A stretch of DNA of 64,000 nt from Mantamonas sphyraenae (taxonomy: Eukaryota; CRuMs; Mantamonadidae), in the NCBI GenBank assembly GCA_026936335.1, contig JAPMXV010000057.1:248001-312000 (forward strand). Reading direction: 5' to 3'. Shown in pieces: positions 9,709 through 20,253 of this stretch. Within the stretch, counting starts at the first letter, position 1. Every line of letters starts with the position of its first letter. The notes under the pieces are model-generated. The model had not been told where the DNA came from, did no database searches, and worked only from the letters and a program-made list of their open reading frames with translations. The translations under genes and the position numbers were made by a program.

Positions 9709-11103
9709 TCACTCGGCTTGCAAATTGAGGACGCCGGCACTGCGGCGATTGTTCCGCCCCAAGCCAAGGCTGGTAAAGTAATCACTGCGGATCCGGTCCT
9801 GGTCGCGCCCTTGCAATTTGCCTGGCTCGTACACATAGTTGTCTGTGCCCAACTGCGGGTCCATCAGCATGTTTCCAAAGTTCATCGAGCTGTAGAAGCG
9901 CGTGCGTGATGTGTTGCTTCCCAGGCTGCCGCTCATCATCGCGTTGTCCAGCTCGTCCAAGTCCACCAGCTTCTCCTCGGGCTTCAGCTTGTACACAGCA
10001 ATGCCACCCATGAGCACCACCAAGGCAATTATGTCATTGATGCTGAGAGCGTGGCACGCCGGGCCGGCGATGATGCACACGGTGAACAGCACCCCAGACA
10101 GCGCCGTGCGCAAAGCAGATGCTACTACAGCCAGCGTGGCCGACGCCTCCTGCATCACCACAAGCAGCAAGATGTTGAAGGACAGGTTGAGGCCGATGAA
10201 GAAGCAAAACACGGCAAAGTTTTCGGTGCAATCGTCGGCCGGGGTCGGGTTGACTCCAAAGAAGCACTGGGTAGCCTCTGTGAGGTACTGCGGCAGAGTG
10301 GACGGAGCAATCGGGGCGCCACCGCTGAGGTACTCATTGAAGACCATGGGCACGGTGACGATGCCAAACAGGAGCTGGAAAACACCGACCCAGGCGTTGA
10401 AGTACCACACATCCAGCTGCTCCTCGCCCTTGAGCTTGGCCTCTTTGTAGGCGTTGCTGAAGGCGGAGGGTACGTTGGACAGCACAAACACAATGATCCA
10501 GATGAATGAGGCTGAGGCGCCGCCGCCAGCCTGGAACTGCGGGATGAGCACAATCACCACACCAACCAGGATGGCCAGCACACCTGCTCCGTGTGTCCAC
10601 TTGTAGCGTGTCTTGAGGAACGAGTAGTTGGTGATCATCTGGAAGATGATGACGGACTGGGAGAGCACCACCTGCAGGGAGCCCGGCAGGAACGGGGCGG
10701 GGATGGTGCCCAGGATGCCATTGGAGGCGTCGAGCAGGCTCATGACGGCAAAGTGCTTCTTGGGGAAGGCCGTCATGGCGGGTGTGATCTTGCCCTGGCG
10801 GTAGCGGTAGAAGGCGATCGGCATGCTGAGAAGCACAAAGAAGATGGGCAGGATGATGGCAGACAGGAACCAGGTGAAGCGGGACATGCCATGGGCCAAG
10901 CGCACGTAAAGAACATAGTCACAGCTGCGGGTGAGCACGAGGCCGAGCGTAAACAGCAGCACACGCGCTTCGCCGGGCGAGCAGCGCGCCTTCTTTTCGC
11001 CGTCGCGAAACAGGTCGCTATCGCCCCCTTCGGTGATCAGTTCGCGGTACTCCGCGCTCTTGTATCCCGACAGAGAGGATGACGAGCGTGTGTTTGTTGT
11101 CAT
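9709..11103 (-). CDS. CRT-like (chloroquine-resistance-transporter-like) DMT-fold transporter
   Basis: Single exon, 464 residues from the ATG at 11103. After a Ser/Thr-rich cytosolic N terminus come about ten TM helices with the EamA/DMT internal pseudo-repeat. Diagnostic stretches include LLDASNGILGTIPAPFLPGS and LSQSVIIFQMITNYSFLKTRYKW, matching the CRT-like family found in Plasmodium, Dictyostelium and plants. Two Cys in the loop FFGVNPTPADDC resemble the paired Cys of the large CRT luminal loop. Family members move small peptides, amino acids or glutathione across the digestive-vacuole, lysosome or plastid membrane; vacuolar export is inferred. The stop lies 113 bp upstream of the giant gene's start on the same strand. 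Confidence 0.85.
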   Translation of the reverse strand: MTTNTRSSSSLSGYKSAEYRELITEGGDSDLFRDGEKKARCSPGEARVLLFTLGLVLTRSCDYVLYVRLAHGMSRFTWFLSAIILPIFFVLLSMPIAFYRYRQGKITPAMTAFPKKHFAVMSLLDASNGILGTIPAPFLPGSLQVVLSQSVIIFQMITNYSFLKTRYKWTHGAGVLAILVGVVIVLIPQFQAGGGASASFIWIIVFVLSNVPSAFSNAYKEAKLKGEEQLDVWYFNAWVGVFQLLFGIVTVPMVFNEYLSGGAPIAPSTLPQYLTEATQCFFGVNPTPADDCTENFAVFCFFIGLNLSFNILLLVVMQEASATLAVVASALRTALSGVLFTVCIIAGPACHALSINDIIALVVLMGGIAVYKLKPEEKLVDLDELDNAMMSGSLGSNTSRTRFYSSMNFGNMLMDPQLGTDNYVYEPGKLQGRDQDRIRSDYFTSLGLGRNNRRSAGVLNLQAE

Positions 11104-11208
11104 GGTGCGTGGGAGGGTGCCGGGGGGGGATTGAAGTTGGCTGCGTCCACGCGGTCGCTCCATCCCTCGAAACGGAACCCACATCCACGTGCACGTGAGC
11201 AAGCAGCG
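11104..11208. promoter_or_regulatory. Divergent intergenic region, CRT-like / Chs5-N gene
   Basis: 105 bp between the two divergent ATGs. It holds a G8 run and otherwise no recognisable element. Confidence 0.3.
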
Positions 11209-12141
11209 ATGCAGCGGCAGCACAGGTTCACAGTGACGCACGTGGACATGGGTGTGGCTTTGCTCATGACGAAAGACCACCACCGTGTGGAACTGCCTCT
11301 GTCGTTGCTGCCTGCAGACACGGCGGTGGGTCAGACCGTCGATCTGACGGTTCGTCGCAACCCACTGGCCGAGCTGAACAAGATCAAGCAGCGCAACGAA
11401 TTGTTGGACACGCTGTTTGCGGAAGTGGGCATGCAGCAACAGAGTCCGTTTGCAGCCAAGGAACGACAGCTGAACAGCGAATCGAAAGAGGCGCAGCTGG
11501 CCACCGACGTACTTGCACGGATGGCCAGCCGCAGGCGAGGACGACGACGCAGCGTCGAGGCACAGACCTCCGAACGCATCCGAGACAAAATGTTGCGCCG
11601 TCGAAAGCTGTTGGATTCTCTCAACGAAGCATCTGAAAGCAGCGACGACGACAACGACGACGCAGAAGTGCTCGAGGGCTCCGAACCTCTGGATCTTCGC
11701 TCGCCACGAAGCGTATTTGCGGGTGAAGAGGAGGAGCAGGATGCACGAGGCAGTCCGGCCGTAAGTCCACGTGCAGCCGACACGGATGAGGACGGCCTGG
11801 TTCTACAACAGGAGGAGGACGAGCGTGACGGCCAGCCGGGAAGCGAGACGCCGGACGGCGTGCTGCCTCCGATTCCGACGCGTGCAGCGGGCATGCGCAC
11901 GCAAACAGCCGCTTCCGCTTGGACGCATGTGCAAGCGGGACGTGGCACGGCAGAGTCAAGCACAGCAGGAGGAGGGGATGGCGCCGGCAAAACTGTACAA
12001 ATCGACGCTCAGGCTGGTGAGGAGGACGAGGAGCCTGCAGAAGAGGCAAAGGCACACACAAAGCGACGCAGGAGGTGGAAGAGCAGGCTCAAGCGTTCGT
12101 TGAGTCTGACAAAACGATCGACGGGTCAGGAGACACTGTGA
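11209..12141 (+). CDS. Chs5 N-terminal-domain protein
   Basis: Single exon, 310 residues. The first 55 residues, with the core GVALLMTKDHHRVELPLSLL followed by G-x-x-V-x-L-x-V-x-R-N, closely follow the N-terminal dimerisation domain of yeast Chs5 (family core ALLTTQDHHVIEFPTVLLP). The rest is low-complexity: a helical KERQ/E region, an acidic Ser/Asp block, a disordered middle and a Lys/Arg-rich tail. The FN3 and BRCT modules that follow this domain in fungal Chs5 are absent. In fungi the domain dimerises the exomer cargo adaptor at the trans-Golgi. A trafficking role here is inference only. It lies just upstream of a flippase gene, which also serves late-Golgi traffic, on the same strand (34 bp gap). 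Confidence 0.55.
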   Translation: MQRQHRFTVTHVDMGVALLMTKDHHRVELPLSLLPADTAVGQTVDLTVRRNPLAELNKIKQRNELLDTLFAEVGMQQQSPFAAKERQLNSESKEAQLATDVLARMASRRRGRRRSVEAQTSERIRDKMLRRRKLLDSLNEASESSDDDNDDAEVLEGSEPLDLRSPRSVFAGEEEEQDARGSPAVSPRAADTDEDGLVLQQEEDERDGQPGSETPDGVLPPIPTRAAGMRTQTAASAWTHVQAGRGTAESSTAGGGDGAGKTVQIDAQAGEEDEEPAEEAKAHTKRRRRWKSRLKRSLSLTKRSTGQETL

Positions 12142-12175
12142 GAGCCAACCAAAACCAAAACTCGCACCTCGTCAC

Positions 12176-15100
12176 ATGTCCAAGGCGCGCGGAGACTCCG
12201 ATTACGGCACGTTTGATCCCAAGGACACGAGTGTGAACACCCCCATGCTGGCAGCGGGAAGCTCGCGCTTGCTGGGAGAGGTGCCGACGCGCGAATCGCT
12301 GCTGGAGGACGGCGTGCGGCGCGTGTTTCTGCACGAGCCTGCGCTCAATGCACGCGTCGAATGGGCAACCAACCGCACGCAGAGTGCCAAATACAACGTG
12401 TGGAACTTCCTGCCCAAGGTGTTGTGGGAGCAATTTCACAGGTAGGCTCGTGAAAACGGCAAAGAAATGGCGGCACTGCGGAGATGTTCATCCGACGCTG
12501 ACATTGCGCGCGTGTACGCGGCCCACCCGCTCTGTTCACACACAGAATTGCCAACTTTTACTTTTTGCTCATCATCCTCCTGCAAATGATCCCGGGTGTG
12601 TCGCCGTTCTTCCCAATCACCTCGATCCTGCCGCTGGCGTTTGTGCTCACCGTGTCTGCGGTGAAGGAAGCCTACGAAGACTACCTGCGCCACCAAGCCG
12701 ACGAGGAGGAAAACTCAAAGACCATCCACGTCATGCGCAACTCGCGCGCGCAGGCGGAAGCCATCCAATGCCAGCACGTGGTCGTCGGCGACCTGCTCGA
12801 GCTGCACGACAACGACAGCATCCCTGCCGACGCCGTTCTGCTCTCCAGCTCCAATCCCAACGGAGAGGCATACATCGAAACCTCCAACCTCGATGGCGAA
12901 ACCAACCTCAAGTACCGGGTGAGCCCACTGCTCACGGCGCGGTTCAATGCACCCGAAAGCATCAGTTCTCTCACCGACCTGCACGTGGAATGCGAGGCTC
13001 CAAGTACGTCGTCTTTCGCTCTCTCCCGTGGCCCCTTTTGCACACCTGCACTGTTCTGTGCCTTTTCACACGCTCTCTCGCCCCCTCTAACACCTGCACA
13101 CACACACACACATTGCAATTCCCGTGCCTGTCTCGTTCCCTTGGCATAGACGTGCGCCTGTACCACATGAACGGCGCCCTTTACTTGGGCGACGAAAGGC
13201 CGCAATGGATAGCCAACAGCTGCTGCTGCGAGGCTCGCGGCTGAAGAACACACAGCGTGCGTATGCGTTGGTGGTGTACACGGGAGAGGACACCAAGATG
13301 ATCATGAACCTGCAAGAGGCGCCGCACAAGTATTCTCACGTGGAGCGAAAGCTGAACCTGTTTCTGTACGGCATCTTCACCGTGTTGATGATCATGTGCC
13401 TGGTCATGGCGCTGGCCTGGGTGGGCTTCAACACTGTCGAGGCACCGAAGCTGCACTATCTGCGCCTGCCAAACGACCCGCTCAGTAGCGAGGCTTTCAG
13501 GACCCTCATGCAGTTCCTCACCTTTATTATTCTGTTCAACAATTTCATTCCCATCTCACTCTACGTGACCCTGGAAATGGTCAAGGTGGTGGCGTCGCTG
13601 ATGATCTCCACAGACGTGGAAATGTACTGCGAGCGCTACGACGTGGCGGCCAACGCACGCACGTCCAACCTGAACGAAGAGCTGGGCCAGATCGAGTATG
13701 TGTTCTCCGACAAGACGGGCACGCTGACCGAGAACGAAATGGTGTTTCGCAAGTGTGCCATCGGCGCACGACGCTTCTTCCTGCCTCAGCGCGACGAAGA
13801 CGACGCGACCAATGTGGAGACCTTTGAGGACGAGATCGAACTGAAGGAGGAGGACTGCTTGCACACAGACGAAGAGCTGCAACAGCTGTGGCTTGCACTG
13901 TCTCTGTGCCACAGTGTGATTCCGGAGAAGCAAGAAAACGGGGACATTGTCTTTCAGGCGTCGTCTCCCGACGAAGAAGCGTTTCTCGAGGCCGCGCGAC
14001 GCGTAGGGTTCCACTTTGTCGACCGCGGAGTGGACTTTATTGCGATGCAGGAGGGCGGTGAGGACGTGACGTACCGCCTGTTGTGCCTGAACGAGTTTTC
14101 CAGCGAGCGCAAGTGCATGTCTGTGGTCGTGCAGATGCCGGATGGACGCATCATGCTGCTGGCAAAGGGAGCAGAGACTGCGATGCTTAAGCGTACGGCC
14201 ACGCCTGAGGACGACCCAAAGGTTGTGCAGGTGATGGACACGCTGGACAAGTACGCACGCGAGGGTCTGCGCACGCTGGTGGTGGCAGCACGCGAGATCG
14301 ACGCGGAGGAGTGGGCAGAGCTGGAACAAGAGCTGCAAGAGGTGCAATTGGTGATGGTGGACCGCGAGGAGCGACGCAACGAATTTGCTGATAAGATGGA
14401 GGTGGGCCTGGAGCTGCTGGGCGTGACGGCCATCGAAGACAAGTTGCAAGCTGAGGCGGCCGAAACTATCCGGGACCTGCAGCTGGCTGGCATCAAGGTT
14501 TGGGTGCTGACGGGCGACAAACGCGAGACGGCGGTGAACATTGGGTACTCGTGCAAGTTGCTGAACGAAGAGCAGCAGGTGTTGACGTTGAAGCGATCAG
14601 AGGCGCACCGGTGCAAGGAGATGCTGGACAACTTTTACAATCTGGTTGAGCAAAGCGAACCGGGCTCCAAGTTTGCCTTTGTTGTGGACGGCGAGTCCCT
14701 GCACCAGAGCCTTCACGAATACCCGCAAGAGTTGTTGCGCCTGGTGATGCGATGCGACGCTGTGCTGTGCTGCCGCACGTCGCCCTTGAACAAGAGCCAG
14801 GTGGTATCGCTGGTGCGCAACAGCGAAGCAAAGCCCGTGACGCTGGCCATTGGCGATGGAGCCAATGATGTGAGCATGATCCTGGAGGCAGATGTGGGCG
14901 TGGGCGTGCACGGGAAGGAGGGGTCGCAGGCAGTGCTTTCTTCGGATTATGCCCTGGGACGATTCCGCTTCCTGAAGCGATTGCTGCTGGTGCACGGACG
15001 GTACTCGTTCTTGCGCGTGAGTGCGCTGATCCAGTACAGTTTCTACAAGAACTTCACGTTTGTGCTGCCGCTGGTGTACTTTACGTGCTACGCGGGCTTT

Positions 15101-15772
15101 TCGGGGCAGCCGCTGTACGATGCGTACCTGATGCTTGTGTTTAACGTCATCTACACGTCGTGGCCCATCCTACTGCTGGCCATCTTTGAGCAAGACCTGC
15201 GTCCGGACGTGCTCATGCGTGTGCCGCAGCTGTACCGCAGCGTGCAGGCGGGCGTGGAGTTTTCCGTGAGCTCGTTCATGCAGTGGATGCTGTCTGTGGC
15301 CTGGCACAGCGTGTGCATCTACTGGGGCACCGTGTACCTGTGGGGAGATGGAATCGTTGACCCCACAGGTCGTTCGGCTGGCCTGTGGACACTGGGCACG
15401 AGCACACTCACGTTCTGCATTGTGGTGGTCAACCTGAAGATTGCACTGGAGACGCGGTACTGGACAGTGCTGAACCAAATCGGCACCTGGGGCTCGATCC
15501 TTGTGTTTTTCCTTCTCAACTTTGCCTACACGAGCGTCAACATGCCAGCCATCAAGGTGGACACATTCTACGGCGTGTGGAACCAGTTGGTGGCCTATCC
15601 TCTGTTCTGGATGGCGGTGGTGGCTGTGTCGACGGCGGCGCTGCTGCCCGACTTTCTCTTCAAGGCCTGGCGACGCGTGTTTTACCCCGCCGACTGGGAA
15701 GTGGTCCAGGAGCAGGATGTGCTCAAGGCCAGTGGCGACTGGAAGCGATTGGGAGAGAATGGGACGGTGTGA
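12176..15772 (+). CDS. P4-type ATPase (phospholipid flippase), with apparent frameshift
   Basis: Exons 12176..12441, 12546..13003 and 13150..15772 give about 1,115 residues, normal for P4-ATPases. Seen in order: YNVWNFLPKVLWEQFHR/IANFYF (TM1), the A-domain SNLDGETNLKYR, PISLYVTLEMVK in TM4, the phosphorylation site DKTGTLTENEMVF, TGDKRETAVNIGYSC, the hinge GDGANDVSMI, and six C-terminal TM helices. The enzyme flips aminophospholipids to the cytosolic leaflet, normally with a CDC50 partner, in the Golgi, endosome or plasma membrane. Oddity: in exon 3 the frame carrying NVRLYHMNGALYLGDE shifts by -1 (or +2) near 13195-13205 before SQQLLLRGSRLKNTQ. Both sides are conserved, so a lost base in the assembly, a real mutation or recoding are the options. 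Confidence 0.88.
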
Positions 15773-15825
15773 GCTGAGCCATCGAACGCACTCCGCAGAC
15801 TGCAACAAAGAAACTCTCCCCTTTC

Positions 15826-17678
15826 ATGTCAAAACGTCGTGCGGCGGACGCACAGGCCGAGGCCGAGGCGTTGGAGCAGCAGCGGCTGTTGATGTTGGCG
15901 CTGGGCACGCGGCTGGACGAGAGCGAGACGGAGGCGCTTTTGTACGCGGAACGGACGCAGGCAGCCGGGGAGCAGCTTGTGACGGAACTGGTAAACAGCA
16001 TGGTGGACGCTGCATACACACAGATGCAGGCAGAACGGGTGGAGAAGCTTGTGGTGCCGTACGCCAGCGAGTGGGCAATGACGCAGATGCAAAAGCTGCT
16101 GGACGTTTCGTTCTTGGCGTGCGACAAGGGCGAACTGGAGCAAGACGCACGCTGGAAGGCAGACATAGGTACGTACATGCATACATTGTTGGCCATGGAC
16201 GCGTATAGGCGATGCCGGGGTGTGGATAGGAGCGACTGGAAGGGTTGGGCACGAGAGAGGAAAAGTGGGGACTGACAAAGGCGTGGCGTTTGCTTTTTTG
16301 GGGGCCCCACACAGAACCGACGCCAGTTCCAATGGACTCGTGGTCGCGTGGGGTGGTGAGTGTGCGGAAGCCCAAACCACCCCCTGTGGTGGAGTCGGAC
16401 GAGCCTGAGAAGAAGGCGCGTACGGCGCGTTCGACGCGGTCAACGGTAAGATCGCGACGGACGGGACCACGAGCACGGTCGAGCATGCGGTCGCAGGCAG
16501 GGTCACGCGGCAACACGGCGACACCGACATACCGTATCACGCCGTCATCGGCACGGAATGCGAGCGAGGATGACGAGGAACAGATCAAGCTGCGGAAGGA
16601 GCTGGAGGCGGCAAAGAAGGCGGAGGAGCAGCGGAAGAAGCAAGCGGCGGCAGACGAGGCAGCGGACGAGGAGAGAGCGGCCAGGCTGCAGCGAGACTTG
16701 AAGGACAAGCAGTTTACGTTTGACAGCAAGGGCTCCATCTTGGTTGTGGAGGCAAACGACACGCGACGCCTTCGCACGGTGGGGCGAGTGCCTGTGCGAG
16801 TGAACGTTGTTGACGCCACGGGAGACGCAGACGCAGGCGCAGGCGCAGGCGGCCAGGGCACAAGGACACAGACACGCCGATCCAGCACACGTGGAGGCAC
16901 AACACGCCGCGGCGGAGCGAGCGGAGGTGGCATCCTGAAAAACGGACGCCAACCACAGGCGGGCGACACAGAGGATGCCGACGAGTTGACAGCCGCATTC
17001 CTGGCGAGTGGACCTGTGCCTGGGTCACCGAGAAGGGTGGGCAAGGCAGGAGGCAAGAGCAAGGGAAGCAAGGGAAGCAAGGGCAGCAAGGGCAAAGGCA
17101 GGAAGCGAGGCACAGACGCACACTTTCAGCCGCAGGGGGAGGTGATGATGAGTGCGGGGACAACCATCAAAGTTGTGCCTGGTGTGACGTTCAAGGAAGG
17201 GGGCACGACACGTGCAGGGCCCAAACGACAGGGCACCGAGACGCAGTGGAGCAAGGAGGAGTATGAATTGATGCGCACTGCGGAGTTGAATCGTCAACAG
17301 GCCGGGGCAGAGGCAGCCGCCGCATTGTTGGACTCGCCACAGCAGGGTACGGTGGGAGGGACCACCACCACCACAAGTGCATTTGAGTTTCAACGGGCCA
17401 AGGAAAACAACAACAAGGGAAAGAAGGGCAACGCAAGCAACAACAACAACAACAACAGGGACAAGAGCAAAGGCGGCGTTGGACGTCGTCTGGGACGCAA
17501 TGCCACGCCATCACCTCCTCCTGTGGCACAGAGCAAGTCGAAGCTGACGATTACGACAAACGCAAAGGCCATGGCCGTGTCGAGGGGGCAGGTGCCCAAA
17601 CGGCGCACGCAGTTTGCCAACGAACAGCAGGGGCTGGTCAAGACAAACACGAAACTGGCGTCCTTGCTGGTGGAGTAG
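15826..17678 (+). CDS. C2orf81-like (DUF4639) protein
   Basis: Exon 1 15826..16168 and exon 2 16315..17678; intron 146 nt with GTACGT donor and CACAG acceptor. About 568 residues. The first 140 residues are helical, and right after the junction comes EPTPVPMDSWSRGVVSVRKP. The spacing and the P-x-D-S-W-x-x-G core match vertebrate C2orf81 (DUF4639). The remainder is basic and disordered, with Arg/Ser blocks, a coiled coil of about 50 residues (QIKLRKELEAAKKAEEQRKK), KGSKGSKG repeats and an Asn run. The function of the family is not established; its distribution follows ciliated lineages. It is preceded in tandem by the flippase (53 bp) and converges on the SOD gene, with only 27 bp between stops. 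Confidence 0.6.
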
Positions 17679-17705
17679 AGATGGGGGGTCGAAAGAAACA
17701 TTCAC

Positions 17706-20183
17706 TCAAATTGCCAACGCTGTCATCATCACGATCAGAGCACACAGCCACATAGAGGCAGATGCAAAGAGAGACGAAGCTGCGCTGGTCTCGTCGACGT
17801 TGGGTTTCTTGTCATTGGCCGGCTCGAGGGGACCTTCGCTGGTGTCGTCCGCCTGGCCGATGACGCCGATCATGATGCGCGGCCCAGCGTGACCCGAAGC
17901 ACCGGTGCCGTCGTCCACGAGCTCGTGGAGAACGAGGGCACGCCCGATAATGCTGTTGGGTCCGTCAAAGGTCCAAGTGTTCTGGGTAAAGATAAACTCG
18001 CCCACGCCCGTGTGGTCGGTGAAGAAGTTGCCCATGTCGCCCACGTGCTTGTTGCTCAGGTTCTTGGCATCGGGCAGCGCGTGGTTCATGTTTGTTGGGT
18101 TGAAGTGGCCGCCTGCACTGGTGCCGTCGTCCTTGGTCATGTCGCCGTACTCGTGCACGTGGAAGCCAAACTTGCCGCTTGCGCCCAGGCCCCGGCCAAA
18201 CGCCACAATGCGGATGGTGCCAGGCGGAAAGTCGTTTTCGTTCATGCGATAAAAGTTGGCCTCAATACGCATGTTGGGGTGACCGTTGGAGGTGGCATGC
18301 ATGATGCAGTTGGCCGAAGGGGTGGCACGGCTGCCTCCCTCTGCCATGTATCCGTTGGCCACGCCGATGACGCCTGTGGCCAGACGACTGCCAGCAGCAC
18401 CCGTGGGCTGTGCTCCAGTGTCTTCCAGGGCGTGCAGGACGACGCCGCGACCCACAATCGACTCGTTGCCGTAGAGGCGCAGCTTGTCGAGAGTGATGTT
18501 TACGCGTGCCTCGCCGTTGGCATCGGCCTGAATGTTGCCCATGTCACCGACGTGGCGCACATAGTTGAGCTGGGCGGGATAGGGACCGCCGGGCAGACCG
18601 TGGTCGACCATGTTGGGGTTGTAGTGGCCTCCTGTGCTTGTGCCGTCCTCCTTGGAGACGTTGCCCAGGGCGTGCACGTGCAGACCGTGCTTGCTGTTTG
18701 CTCCCAGGCCGGTGATGTCCACTTCCACACGCACAAACACGCCGTCGAGCTGTGTGAAGCGAACGGTGCCCTTGATGGCAGCGTTGCCTGCGGTGCCGCG
18801 CATGACAGCCACGCCGACGCGGTTGTCTGCTGCATCTGCGGGTTCGGCCTGGTTGCTTACACCAACCACACCCACCATGAGCTTGGAACCGTACGCCACA
18901 CCGGGGGCATCGCCGCCGCTGTGGACGACGACGCAGCGCCCCACAATGCTGTAGTCGCCGCCCAGCTTGAGCAAATCGTCGGTCCAGTCCAGCTTTGCTT
19001 CTCCGTTTGCATCTGCATGCAATTGTTTCATGTCGCCCACGTGGCGGGCCGGGTTGGGCTCGTAACCGTGGGACTGGTTGAGCGGATTGAAGTGCGCCCC
19101 ACATCCGGCACCCGTGCCGTCTGCAATGTCACCGTACGTGTGGATGTGGAAGCCGTGGTAGGAATCGGCAGGGAGGCCCGTAAAGTGAGCCATGACACGC
19201 ACCGCACCGCTGGCCTTGCGGAAGAACTCCACAGTGCCGGCCATGGAGCTGCTCGCGCCCGTCACGGGCTTCAGCACACTCATTGCCTTGGTTGCGTCGT
19301 CGGCAGCGGCCGTGTTGTCCGCCTGTGACGCCAACGCAATCACACCCTGTGCATAACGAGCTCCAGCGGCGCCGGTGGGCTGAGCCCCGGTGTCCTGCGA
19401 CGCGTGGACAATCAGGCCGTGGCCAATCACGCTGTTGCTTCCACTAAGGCCGATGAGGTTGGGAATGGTCACATCCACGTCGATGTTGCCGTTAGCATCC
19501 GCCATGATGTTGCCCAGGTCGCCGTAGTGCCGGGGCGTGTTTGGCGGCAGGCCGTGGGCAACGTTCTGCGGGTTCCAATGGCCTCCCGTGCCCGTACCGT
19601 CCGCCTTGGAGATGTCTCCCCACTTTGATGTCGGCGGGTAGGACGCAGGTAATGGCAGGGCGTCGCCCCGTGCACCGCGTGTGGTTGTCAGCGAGCCGGA
19701 AGCTTGGAGGCGCGTTCTTTCCTGACCCCTCTTCTTTCAACGACATGCCTCCCGTCATGTATTCACCCCAATGCTTACCTCGTGGACGTGGAAGCCATGT
19801 TGCGTGTTTGCGTCAAAGCCCGTCAGGTTGCCCTGGAATCGCAATCCACCAGTCTGGAGCACGGGGATGCGAGAAAAGGTGTCAGCGAATCAGCCCTGCC
19901 CAGTTCGTGCGCACGGCCTGCTACCACGCAGCAGCCAGGACTGCTACCGTATCGCGAAGCTTACCACAGAGGTGATGGTGACCGAGCCTTGGACCTGAGG
20001 GCGGTTTGAAGTTCCTTTCATTGTGGCAATGCCCACCAAAGCCTGCGAGGACAAGCACACTGGGAAATGGGCTGGGGTCAGCGAGAGAAACGCGCCGTCG
20101 CGACGGGCAACAGATCGCACGTGCGTTTGTAGGCCATGGTACATACCGAGGGAAAGCAGTGCAAGACAGACAAGGTGTTTCAT
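17706..20183 (-). CDS. Secreted, GPI-type protein with four tandem Cu/Zn superoxide dismutase domains
   Basis: Exons 20147..20183, 19965..20059, 19779..19853 and 17706..19622 give 707 residues. A signal peptide (MKHLVCLALLSLVCLSSQA) is followed by four SOD_Cu domains, starting near residues 22, 182, 335 and 500. A Ser-rich stalk and a terminal hydrophobic stretch (LFASASMWLCALIVMM) fit a GPI-anchor signal. Every domain keeps the copper-ligand pattern HxH (HGFHVHE, HGFHIHT, HGLHVHA, FGFHVHE), GGHxNP or GAHFNP, and RHYGD/KHVGD with the zinc Asp. The active-site Arg is kept in domains 1, 3 and 4, but domain 2 has Lys (GSKLMVG). The intradomain disulfide Cys pair is missing throughout. Predicted role: dismutation of extracellular superoxide at the cell surface. 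Confidence 0.82.
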
Positions 20184-20253
20184 GATGATCGTTTGGTTTT
20201 TTTTTTGAGGATGCAGGAGCGCAGGCGGCGCAAAACCAAACCCAACACCAACC
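20184..20253. promoter_or_regulatory. Divergent promoter between SOD and RBR genes, with mirrored CA-rich leaders
   Basis: Just 70 bp separate the two ATGs. On each side, read toward its own gene, the leader is A/C-rich: AAAAAAAAAACCAAACG toward the SOD gene and CAAAACCAAACCCAACACC toward the RBR gene. Similar leaders precede other genes in this window. Confidence 0.4.
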
